From Orthonyx spaldingii (taxonomy: Eukaryota > Chordata > Aves > Passeriformes > Orthonychidae), in assembly GCA_013397795.1 (NCBI GenBank), contig VZTJ01001438.1, positions 839,864 through 903,863 of the forward strand: a stretch of DNA of 64,000 nt, in the 5' to 3' direction. Made by a program: the position numbers and the translations under genes. Under the pieces are notes generated by a model. It had not been told where the DNA came from and did not search any database. It worked only from the letters and a program-made list of their open reading frames with translations. This document shows positions 25,201 through 33,756 of the stretch, piece after piece. How positions within the stretch are numbered: position 1 is the first letter of the stretch; each line of letters begins with the position of its first letter.

Positions 25201-26322
25201 TCATTCCAGGGTCCTCTGGTCCTGTCAGGGGTTTGTCCAAGTTGATACCCTCTTCCTCTAAATGCATTTTCTTGCTCATTCCAGGGTCCTCTGCTCCTCT
25301 CATGCATTTGCCCACCTTGATACCTCATTGTCCTTCCCTCATTCTCCTGTTTAGTCTGGAATCCAGTGGCTCTGCTGTTGGCCTGTTTACCTTGGATTCT
25401 TGGTTTATTCTTACTTGATTGAGGAACCTTTGAAATGCAACCACTAAATTTCTCTTCTCTTTGCCCAAGTAGAAGAGTATAATTACTGTCTTGGAGGTTT
25501 TCCCCTAACTGAGATGCCTGGCCTGGTACATTTTTTGTACTGTTTCTGCCTCTTCCCATAAAGCCAGTGTCCAAATGAAGTGCGTGCCCTTAAAAAAAGG
25601 GGGGAAAAAAGACACTCCTTAATTATAGATCAACCACATGCCTCCCAACAAAGATGAATAAGCATATTGACCTGACAGCATATTTTGAGCATTTAAGTTA
25701 AAAAATTATTATATTTGCACACAGACTTTCAAAATGATGTTCCATTCGTACCCGTTTTTCTAACTGCTACAGAGAGTGCCATGCTTAGCAGTTCATCTGA
25801 CCTACAAAGACACTAAAAATCGAAACAGGGCTGAAAGCAGAATTAAGGAAGGTGAAAGATGAAGTTCTCTGCACAGGACAGCATTTCCTCCGGAGTTAGT
25901 CATAAGTGAATTAATGACAGAGGAAGCCACAGCGGACCCAAAATGGCCGTATATAGCACATGCAAAACATGGAGTTACTGGTCAAAGTCCAGCCTCTGGA
26001 GTAGCTGAAAGCACAGCCCATAGAGCCTTTGTCAGGGCTCCCCACAGCACGCTTAGAGAAGCACTACCTGCTAGCAGGAACAAAGCAAGAGGCTGCTGTA
26101 ACACATCACCACATCATGGCCCCAAACAGACTCCAAGGGTAAACAAGGAAGTGTTGAAACTCAGCTTTGAGCGAAAATTTCGCTGTACACAGGCAGGGGA
26201 GTAGCGGATCCCCCTGTACCAGCATCACCCCAGCTCTCCTGCCCTGTATTCCCCGGGGGACCCTCACCTCTCGCTCCACCTCGGGGGCGCCGGGCGTCAG
26301 GCTTCTGCCCAGGACCCTCCAT
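13207..26322 (-). CDS. ZNFX1: NFX1-type zinc finger-containing protein 1 (helicase)
   Basis: Interferon-inducible SF1 (UPF1-like) helicase that senses viral RNA in vertebrates. Coding exons in transcript order: 26268-26322, 23435-25588, 22521-22652, 21926-22071, 21580-21723, 21006-21120, 20514-20758, 20251-20390, 19798-19952, 19010-19155, 18569-18679, 17761-17856, 13207-15630; the sum is 6063 nt, an intact 2020 residues (human is about 1918). Order of parts: basic low-complexity N-tail with a 25-residue repeat; conserved YKFLENLLKKDPSEV region; Walker A GPPGTGKT near residue 735, split by an intron; EEAAEVLEAH (motif II) near 1112; GDHQQ; DKYQGEEND and ALSRAKKG; a Cys-rich NF-X1 finger array; a coiled segment; and a C-terminal RZ-type finger (GHWFKCKNGHIY...CGGAM). 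Start chosen at MEGPGQKPD because exon 1 splices in phase and lies in a CpG island. Confidence 0.97.
15631..17760. other. ZNFX1 last intron (2.1 kb)
   Basis: Intron separating the exon carrying HRMRPEIARL from the large final exon. It holds a 34-base poly-T tract near 16199-16232 and a duplicated ATCCATAGTAACC-like element at 16356-16386. No coding exon, CR1 or snoRNA was recognised. Confidence 0.6.
16199..16232. repeat. Poly-T homopolymer
   Basis: A run of about 34 T in the ZNFX1 last intron. It could be the poly(A) tail of an antisense retrocopy, but the flanking sequence shows no recognisable retroposed gene. Confidence 0.9.
22315..22490 (+). mobile_element. CR1 LINE 3' fragment in a ZNFX1 intron
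   Basis: AGGTTGCCCAGACAATTTGTGG, GTTCAAGGCCAGGCTGGACA, AACCTGGTCGAG, TTGGAACTAAACGATCTTTA and CATTCTATGACTCTATGA are classic CR1 tail landmarks. It is antisense to ZNFX1 and ends about 30 bases before the Walker A exon. Confidence 0.88.
22653..23434. other. ZNFX1 intron splitting Walker A
   Basis: A 780-base intron between the codons for GPPGTG and KT. No repeat family, exon or structured element was recognised in it. Confidence 0.6.
25056..25280 (-). repeat. Three identical 75-bp coding repeats in ZNFX1 exon 2
   Basis: Units 25056-25130, 25131-25205 and 25206-25280 are identical at the nucleotide level; a fourth, diverged partial unit begins at 25281 and a further one precedes 25056. Each encodes 25 residues running from RGPWNEQENAFRG to LGQTPDRT. 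The reading frame is kept. The N-terminal tail is basic and disordered-looking (R, G, Q, N rich). Confidence 0.95.
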
Positions 26323-26503
26323 CGCCTGGCCGGGGACTGCTCCGGGTCTGTTCAGCTCTCCGGGGCGGGGGCAGCGCGGAGCGCTGGGGACCGAGGCGCT
26401 CCTGCCGCCGAGCACGGGCGATGCTGCTCAGCCTCCGCTCAGCCCGGGAGCCGCCGCCTCTGCCCCGACACCGCCCGGCGCTTCCCCTTCCAGCTCCCCG
26501 CAA

Positions 26504-26517
26504 AGTTTCACTTTCCA
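26504..26517 (-). promoter_or_regulatory. Interferon-stimulated response element (ISRE/IRF site)
   Basis: The plus strand reads AGTTTCACTTTCCA, a full match to the ISRE consensus AGTTTCNNTTTCNY, and is followed directly by a third GTTTCC half-site. On the ZNFX1 strand this is a GAAA-N2-GAAA array about 180 bases upstream of the start codon. ZNFX1 is known to be interferon-induced in mammals, so the placement is meaningful; binding itself is inferred. Confidence 0.75.
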
Positions 26518-26617
26518 GTTTCCCGTAAGTCCCGCCCGGTGGGCAGAACCCTATACAGCTCGTCACCGGCGGGCAGCGCCTCTGAAACGGAGCTTCTCCT
26601 CTCTGTCCCGCGGGAAG

Positions 26618-26746
26618 GGAAAGCGAAGAGAAGGGGAAGAGGAGAGGAGAAGGGAANGGGACTTCAATGACGACTTCGAGTTCGGGGAGGCGGAGGCCGG
26701 CGGGGAGGACGCCTGGACGGCGGCGCTGCGGCAGCTCCGCGGCAAG
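26618..26746 (+). other. DDX27: DDX27 second coding exon, lying upstream of exon 1
   Basis: In frame this stretch encodes a basic/acidic run, then DFNDDFEFGEAEAGG and WTAALRQLRGK, and ends AAG|GTGAGG. It corresponds to the human DDX27 segment DFNPDFVF...MSQLKKK, which sits between the exon-1 EEEE run and the RAATTLDEKIEKV exon. A plausible acceptor (pyrimidine tract then GGGAAG) puts its start at 26618, phase 0 at both ends. Its location before the start exon (26967) makes the locus unreadable as a normal gene, pointing to misassembly or rearrangement. It contains one N (26657). Confidence 0.7.
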
Positions 26747-26966
26747 GTGAGGCCTGAGGCCGGGANGCAAGGGAAAGGAAGCGCAAAGGCTGGGAATCAC
26801 ACGCCACCACCTCCCATCCAGCCCTGACACCGCCGCTTTCGGTTTCCTTTCCCGGCACTGCGGGGCGGGGGCACCGCGGCTCTGCCCTCCCGCCCGGGCC
26901 CGGCCCCCGGCCCGGCCCCCGGCCGGCCCAGCGCACGCGTGTCCCGCGGGGTTCCGCCTCAGAGTC

Positions 26967-29900
26967 ATGGCCACGCTGGAGAGCCTGGGCCTGGTGGGGA
27001 CCATCGCTGAGGGGGACGTGGTGCCCGTGGACTCCGAATCTAGCGACTCCGAGGATGAGGAGGTGGGGCCGGGCGGGCGCGGGCGCCGCGGGAGCCGCGG
27101 GCCGGGGCGGTGCGGCGGGGCCGGGCCGCGGTCCCNGGAGCTGCCGTGCCAGAGGCCGCAGCGCACACTGCGCTTCTGGGCTCCTCTTACAGCTCCCCTG
27201 TTGTGATTTTCTGCCTAGAAAGCAGCTACGACGCTGGATGAGAAGATTGAGAAAGTGAGACAGAAAAGGAAGCTCCAGGTCAGGGTCTTTCTCATTGCTG
27301 AAAAGACTGGTATGTGTTTGGCCATTCCCTCAGCCACAGTGCTCTGGCTGCAGCTCCTCACTTCGGCTGGGTTTGCTGCCACATGATGTGTTGCTGAATG
27401 GATAAGGTTGCAGAATTATTAATGATTAAAGTTATGCAAAACCACGGATTTGTATATAGGCTCATAATAACAAACACATGCTCACAAAGGATTGAAGTTT
27501 CATTTTCATCCTTTCTTTTTAAAAAATTTTGGTTTGTTTTTTTTTTTTGGTTTTTTTTTTTTTTTCTTTTAGGAAAGGGAAGCTAAACAAGAAAAAGTGA
27601 AAGATGAAGATGCGGAGGCTGAAGATGATCAAACCAAAAAGAGGGAGGTAGAGGATGGCAGTAGGGATGAAGAAGATGTGGAGTCCGAGTACTCACTGGA
27701 TGATGAAAGTATCTTCACAAAAGCAGGTATCAGCAGTACACACAGAGATTCTGTCAAGAATCTGACACAGTGTTGGCTCAGTGGAGAAAAGTCTGTAGTG
27801 AAGCCTTGCTGAGAGTGGGAAAGAACGTTTTCTATTTTGTTTGCCTTCTGTAACATTCCCTCTGATTTTAATCAAGCTTATTTTGAGTGGTAGCCATAAC
27901 TGAAGTCATCCCTGAAGAAGGATATTTATTTGGCAATTTTATTCCGTTACATACCTGTACTTGTTTCTGAGGTTTCTCCCTCAATATCTCAATTGAGACC
28001 ATAAAGTATGAGGTTACAAAGTTAAGATAGTTCACAACATCTTGTTATGGGTTTAACTGTGCTTGTTAATTCCTGTCACATTTCTCTTTCTCTGCAGATA
28101 AGGTCAAAGTGAAGGAAAGGAGGAAATCAAAAAAGGGAGAAGTGGTAAGTGTTAAAAACTAGTCATAGTCCTCCAGAATGTTTTGTGGAGGAATTTGCTT
28201 TAGTTAACAAATTGTAGCTCAAAAACCAGCCCAGAGCCCTTTGATAACATGTTGTGTTGCTGCCTGTGTTGTTCCAGTTTTGTTGTTGTTCCTGTTTCTA
28301 GGAAGCAGAGAGCTTTTTTGAAGATGCCTCTCAATATGATGATAACTTGTCATTCCAGGACATGAATCTGTCACGACCTTTGCTAAAGGTATTTACCTAG
28401 TTGATTTATTACATTTTACTCTGAAGAGTGTTGTACAACCTCCCTGCCACCAGTTAGAACTGTCAAATTTCTCTCTGCTTTGCAACCTCTCTGACAAGGA
28501 AATAATTTGGGAGCTAGTGTGATAGTCCTTTAGGAGCTGTTATTACAAATTAATGGAAACTATTCTTTGATTGTGTCAATCAAAGATTGAATGTGTCAAT
28601 GCCATCTTGAGCAAGACTTGTCACAGCATGGTTGAAGTTGGAAGGGACCTTGGAGGTCATCTTGTCCAACCCCTGCTCAAGCAGGGCCACCTAGAGCTGC
28701 TGCCCAGGAACGTGTCCAGATGGCTTTAAATATCTCCAGGGATGGAGACTGCAACCTCTCTGGGCTCACTGTGCTGGTGCTTGGTCACCCTTGGAGTGAA
28801 GAAGTGGTCTCTGGTGTTTAGGGGGAACCTAAACACATGCATTACCGTGTTTCAGTTTGTGCCCATTGTGTCTGTCTCTCTCTCTATCCTCTTTTCACCC
28901 TCCCATCAGGTATTTATTAACATCGACAAGTTTCCCCCCAAGCCTTCTTTTCTGCAGGCTGAACAGTCCCAGCACTGTCAGCCTTTTCCCATATGTGAGG
29001 TGCTGTAAAGTCCTTCATAATCTCCATAGCCCATTGGTGGTCTCTCCTAGTATGTCCATGTCCCTTGTGCTCAGGAGCACAGAGTTGGACACAGTATTCG
29101 TGGTGTGGCCATACCAGAGACAGAGTTTAATTGCTCTCTCTCCTTTGCAGGCAATCACAGCTCTTGGCTTCAAGCAACCAACCCCGATTCAGAAGGCTTG
29201 TATCCCAGTAGGTCTTCTGGGAAAGGATATTTGTGCTTGTGCCGCCACTGGGACAGGTAGGGGGTTAAGCAGGGCACTAGAAACAGAGAATTAGCTATTC
29301 ACAGTAATTGGTAACCCTTCTTAATTTTTTTTTATCAGGTAAAACAGCTGCCTTCATCTTGCCTGTCCTTGAGCGCCTGATTTACAAACCTCGTCAGGCT
29401 CCAATAACACGAGTACTGGTTCTGGTGCCAACACGAGAACTGGGTATTCAGGTGCACTCTGTCACAAAACAGCTGGCACAGTTCAGCAATGTCACAACTT
29501 GCCTGGCAGTAGGTGAGTGTTAAGTTATTTATGTGAACTGTACAGCTCACTGTGAACCACTATACGGAACTGGGAATTTTGTGTTGTAAAACTGGTGGCT
29601 GTATGGTTATTGTGCTTCTCGTAGATATGTTGTGGTTTAAAATCTCACTTCCCGTATTGTGCTGTACTTGTTTACTGGTTTCTGAGAAAGAAAATATGGG
29701 GTCATTTCTGGTTTTGAATGTGGTTTCATCTGAGGTGCTGCCCATTCCTCAGGCAATTTTGCATCCATGTACTCTGCTGCAGTGTACTCGGGGGGTCAGC
29801 AGTCTGTATTCCCCCTCTTTCAGGTGGCCTGGATGTGAAGACTCAGGAAGCTGCTTTGCGCTCTGGGCCAGACATTCTTATTGCCACTCCTGGGCGACTG

Positions 29901-32900
29901 ATTGATCATCTCCACAACTGCCCTTCTTTCCACCTGAGCAGTGTTGAGGTGCTGATTTTGGATGAAGCAGACAGGTAGGGTGAGCAGGACAGCAGTGAAA
30001 AACATGGCAGTTTTCTGCTTTCCTTTCCCCAGGTATCAAGCTGTCCTTGTTGTCCTGCATTATGTTATGTTTCTTGGCTAGGCCCAGGTGAAGCTGTCTT
30101 ACCTTGCTGTTTTTCTCCTGTGTAGGATGCTGGATGAATACTTTGAGGAACAAATGAAGGAAATAATCAGACTGTGTTCCCACCATCGTCAGACAATGCT
30201 TTTCTCTGCCACAATGACTGAGGAGGTGAGACAAGCTGCTGAGAAGCATATTGAGGCAGGAAGTTGAATGGGAGTTTGTCAGGTCTTTTAGCAGAAATCA
30301 TATGGATTTTTTTTTTTTCTTAAACTGTTTTTGTAGGTGAAAGATTTGGCTTCAGTTTCCCTGAAAAATCCCGTCCGAATTTTTGTGAACAGCAACACAG
30401 ATGTTGCGCCTTTCCTGCGGCAGGAATTTATCCGTATCAGACCCAACCGGGAGGGGGACCGGGAGGCCATTGTAACAGGTCAGTGGTGAGCAAAGACAGG
30501 CTGGAATCAATGAGTGCTTGTGGAGCAGGCTTCTGAAAGGATTTTCTTTTAGCTCTGCTGACACGAACGTTCCAAGATCACGTGATGCTTTTCACCCAGA
30601 CCAAGAAGCAAGCTCACCGCATGCACATCCTGCTGGGACTGATGGGCCTGCGGGTCGGGGAACTTCATGGGAACCTCTCTCAGACACAGCGGCTGGAATC
30701 ACTCAGGTATTAGCAGGCTTAGTTGGCAGCCTAATCTAAGAAGAAGTTCCAAGCTGGAAGTTTTAGGGTGGAAGTAGATAGCTACATTCATTGCTAATGC
30801 ATTCACTTTCTCTGCTTAGGCGATTTAAGGATGAGCAGATTGATATCCTGGTAGCTACAGATGTGGCTGCACGTGGACTCGATATTGAAGGTGTGAAAAC
30901 AGTGAGTATTTGAGGTGCTGAGCTTTTTAATGAGGCCTTTCTTGTTGTTTCCCTACTAGAACCGTTTCTGTTACAGGTGATCAATTTTACCATGCCTAAC
31001 ACCATCAAACACTATGTCCACCGTGTGGGTCGGACAGCCAGGGCAGGCAAGGCTGGTCGTTCAGTTTCACTTGTGGGTGAGGAAGAGCGCAAGATGCTGA
31101 AGGAAATTGTCAAAACTGCTAAAACACCAGTGAAAGCCAGAATCCTCCCCCAAGGTATGTGCACCACTGAGGTAAAGAGCTGGAGAGAGTAACAGGGAAT
31201 ATCATGGTACAGAGGGACATTGAAAGAGGTGCTGAAAAACAAGATGGACTTCACATGAGCTGCCTCTGATGTTCATATGGTATTGTTTTCAGATGTCATA
31301 TTGAAGTTTCGAGAGAAGATTGAGAATCTAGAGAAAGATATCTATGCAGTTCTGTGCTTAGAGCGTGAGGAACGTGAGATGCAGCAGTCAGAGGCCCAGG
31401 TAAGCAATTTTTTTAATATCTGGTGTAGATGTAGTCCATTGTGAAGTTACCCTAAGTGTACTTAACCTGCCAACTTTAGAAAGGGAAGAAAGGAGTATTT
31501 TTTAGCCACCATGAGCTCACTTCTAGCCTGAATTATTGCAGATCAACAAGGCAAAGAAGCAGCTGGAGACAGGAAAAAAAGAGACTGGGAGTGAGGGTTT
31601 GGAGCGGAGCTGGTTCCAGACCCGTGAGGAGAGGAAGAAAGAGAAATGTGAGTCATGACTCTTTTGCCATGTTAAATTCTATAGCTGCAGCTGGCGTCTG
31701 CTGTGTGCTTTAAGAGGTCCTTTATTCTGTTTTTCTTCCTCTTTCCAGTGGCTAAAGCCCTGCAGGAATTTGACCTAGCATTACGAGGGAAAAAGAAACG
31801 GAAGAAATTTGTACAGGACACACAGAAAAAAGCTCAAATGACAGTGAGTACATTTGTAGACAAGTGGGACCCTGGGTGGACTATCATAGTTTTCTTTTAG
31901 CAAAACCTTACATCACTGCAAACTTGCATTTTAACACCTTTCAGCCAGAGGAGAGGTCACAGTTTGAAATCTTAAAATCTCAAATGTATGCTGAGCGGCT
32001 GGCAAAGAGGAATCGCCGAGCAAAGAGAGCCAGAGCCTTGCCAGAAGAGGAACCAGCAGCAGCACCAGCAGGTAGAGACTTGCTTTAAAGCTAACTTACT
32101 TTATGTCACTTACTGTGCTAGAAATAGGTAAATTAATCTAGCTTATATAGAGGGAGGCACTGATCTTTGAAGGAGCGGCCACAAGTGCTGGCCACAGGTC
32201 CATGTTTGCAGTCAGCTATCTCGTGCTTAAGCTAATTGTTGTGTTCAAGAGTACTGTGATGACACTGTGGCCTTCCATTTACAACCAGTGTTTTGATTAT
32301 TATTTGTTAGGTCCCAAGAAGAAGAAAAAAGTGTCTGTGTTTGACGAAGAGCTGACCAACACGAGCAGGAAGGCTCTGAAGCAGTACCGTGCCGGGTAAG
32401 GTCTTAGCAGGTCTCCATTAATGCACACTGTAGTAGATGAGAATTTGTTTGCATCTCTGTACTTCCCCAGGGATACTTTGATATTGGGGGAGAAGGTGGG
32501 CAGAATTCTTTTGAGAAGTATCTGTCCTACTGATACAATTCTTGACTTGTCTGACCTCTCCTCCCTTCCCTCTCTCTCAATTCTCTTCCATTTGAAGATC
32601 GAAAACGCTTGGGTATTGCCCAACGCAGGAAAGGAGGAAACTTCAAATCCAAGTCCAGGTATAGTTCCCTTTACTTTCTTGTTCAAGTTTTGGGGCTTTT
32701 TCCCCTTTATTCTTCTTCTTCCTCTTGTGATCATTTAAAGGCCCTTGTTAAAAGGTTTGTTGGTTCTGCAGTACCGTCTTATTGCAGGTCTGATGCAGGG
32801 GGTAATCAAGGATAGTGCCTTTAATAGCACATTCTTATGCTTCTACTTGGGAGACTATTTTGCCTAGAAAATGCTCAGTGCTTCTCATCTGTCTTTGAGA

Positions 32901-32953
32901 ATTGGGCTGATGGAATACCATTTCTGTTCTCTTCCAGGTACAAGAGAAAGTAA
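26967..32953 (+). CDS. DDX27: Probable ATP-dependent RNA helicase DDX27 (Drs1 family)
   Basis: Nucleolar DEAD-box helicase for large-subunit pre-rRNA processing, working with the PES1-BOP1-WDR12 complex. Exons: 26967-27062, (26618-26746 displaced), 27219-27278, 27573-27726, 28098-28144, 28302-28388, 29151-29256, 29339-29512, 29824-29974, 30126-30225, 30337-30478, 30553-30706, 30820-30901, 30977-31154, 31293-31399, 31542-31647, 31749-31843, 31945-32071, 32311-32395, about 32581-32658, 32938-32953. Motifs in order: acidic N-tail, Q motif GFKQPTPIQ, AATGTGKT, PTRELG, TPGRL, DEAD, SAT, ATDVAARGLD, HRVGRTARAG, then a basic C-tail ending RYKRK. Start MATLESLGLVGTI matches the family N-terminus. Two oddities: exon 2 lies before exon 1, and the intron ending at 32580 closes with AA where AG is expected. 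Confidence 0.95.
28622..29125 (-). mobile_element. CR1 LINE fragment (about 500 bp) in a DDX27 intron
   Basis: Antisense CR1: GTTGAAGTTGGAAGGGACC, TGTCCAACCCCTGCTCAAGC, TTTAAATATCTCCAGGGATGG, CAACCTCTCTGGGC, TTTCAGTTTGTGCCCATTG, GAACAGTCCCAGC and GTTGGACACAGTATTC are the expected landmarks in order. Its truncated 5' end lies within about 30 bases of the acceptor of the Q-motif exon at 29151. Confidence 0.9.
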
Positions 32954-33133
32954 GAACTGCTGGCAAGTACCAAACGGGTAATTTCAGACACATTGTACAG
33001 GCCCTCAATTTCTTAGTACTGCAAGGAGACAACCCCAGTAAAATTGAAGTTTTTCTTCAAGTTCTGGACTAGCTCTGGGATGTTTGTCAAATACATGGTT
33101 GAAGACTGTGAAAAAATCTGTAGCAGCCCATGA

Positions 33134-33139
33134 AATAAA
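33134..33139 (+). terminator. DDX27 polyadenylation signal AATAAA
   Basis: Canonical hexamer 181 bases after the DDX27 stop (32951-32953), followed by a T-rich downstream element. Confidence 0.8.
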
Positions 33140-33144
33140 GAACT

Positions 33145-33622
33145 ATTTTTCTTTTAAGATGTTTACTCTGTTTTATGGCTAGTTAGAACAACTCAGAGCT
33201 GGAATATGTTACATCTTTCTAGTTCATGTAAGTTGTCTTTAAGGCAAAAAATGGACAAAGTTTTGCTCATATACTTCTGTGATCTCAAATAATTAATAGA
33301 GCTGAAAAAAGATTGTTGTGGTTCAGAACCCACTTCTGTAATAGGAAAAAAAAGTTTTTCAAACTACCTGTCACAAGGATGGTTTCTTTAATTTTTTACC
33401 ATCTCCACTAGCCCAATCTTCATTTTCTATGACCCTTGCTAAATTTCATTGCTATGCCTTAATAAGGAACAGGCCAACTTAATTTCTGAGCTGTCTATAC
33501 AACTTCAGCATTTTTCTTCAGACCTGCTTTTCTGGGATGACCTAAGTGCAGTATTAAAAAGCAACAGCTACACTCCTGACATAAACAGACTGGTACAACA
33601 GTGACTCCAAGTACTAGGTTTT
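33145..33622. other. Intergenic space between convergent DDX27 and SNRPB
   Basis: About 480 bases between two opposed poly(A) signals. A/T-rich, with no exon, repeat family or structured RNA recognised. Confidence 0.5.
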
Positions 33623-33627
33623 CCAAC

Positions 33628-33633
33628 TTTATT
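33628..33633 (-). terminator. SNRPB polyadenylation signal
   Basis: TTTATT on the plus strand (minus AATAAA) 124 bases beyond the SNRPB stop codon. Confidence 0.75.
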
Positions 33634-33756
33634 AAAAAGGGCAAACATTACCAGCAGTAGATATAAAATATACATAACAAAGGTCTGACACGTGGTACTG
33701 CTCAGTGTATCCCCTTCCTCAGTCTCCTCCCAGTTCAGAGGTACATCACAGAATTC

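Larger units (their letters stand above)
26323..26966. promoter_or_regulatory. CpG-rich head-to-head interval of ZNFX1 and DDX27
   Basis: The ZNFX1 start codon (minus) and the DDX27 start codon (plus) are 644 bases apart in a GC- and CpG-rich tract, the layout of a shared promoter. It contains an ISRE-like site at 26504-26517 and, unexpectedly, a DDX27 coding exon at 26618-26746. Single ambiguous bases stand at 26657 and 26767. Confidence 0.7.

Noticed and set aside
25056..25315. CRISPR-like direct repeats
   Set aside because: Units are contiguous and in-frame coding with no spacers; vertebrate context.
24864..25418. 184-codon plus-strand frame with internal repeats
   Set aside because: Antisense shadow of the 75-bp repeats in ZNFX1 exon 2; the sense frame is the conserved protein.
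26297..27166. 289-codon minus-strand frame over the ZNFX1/DDX27 interval
   Set aside because: CpG-island by-product; antisense to both DDX27 5' exons, contains N, no family match.
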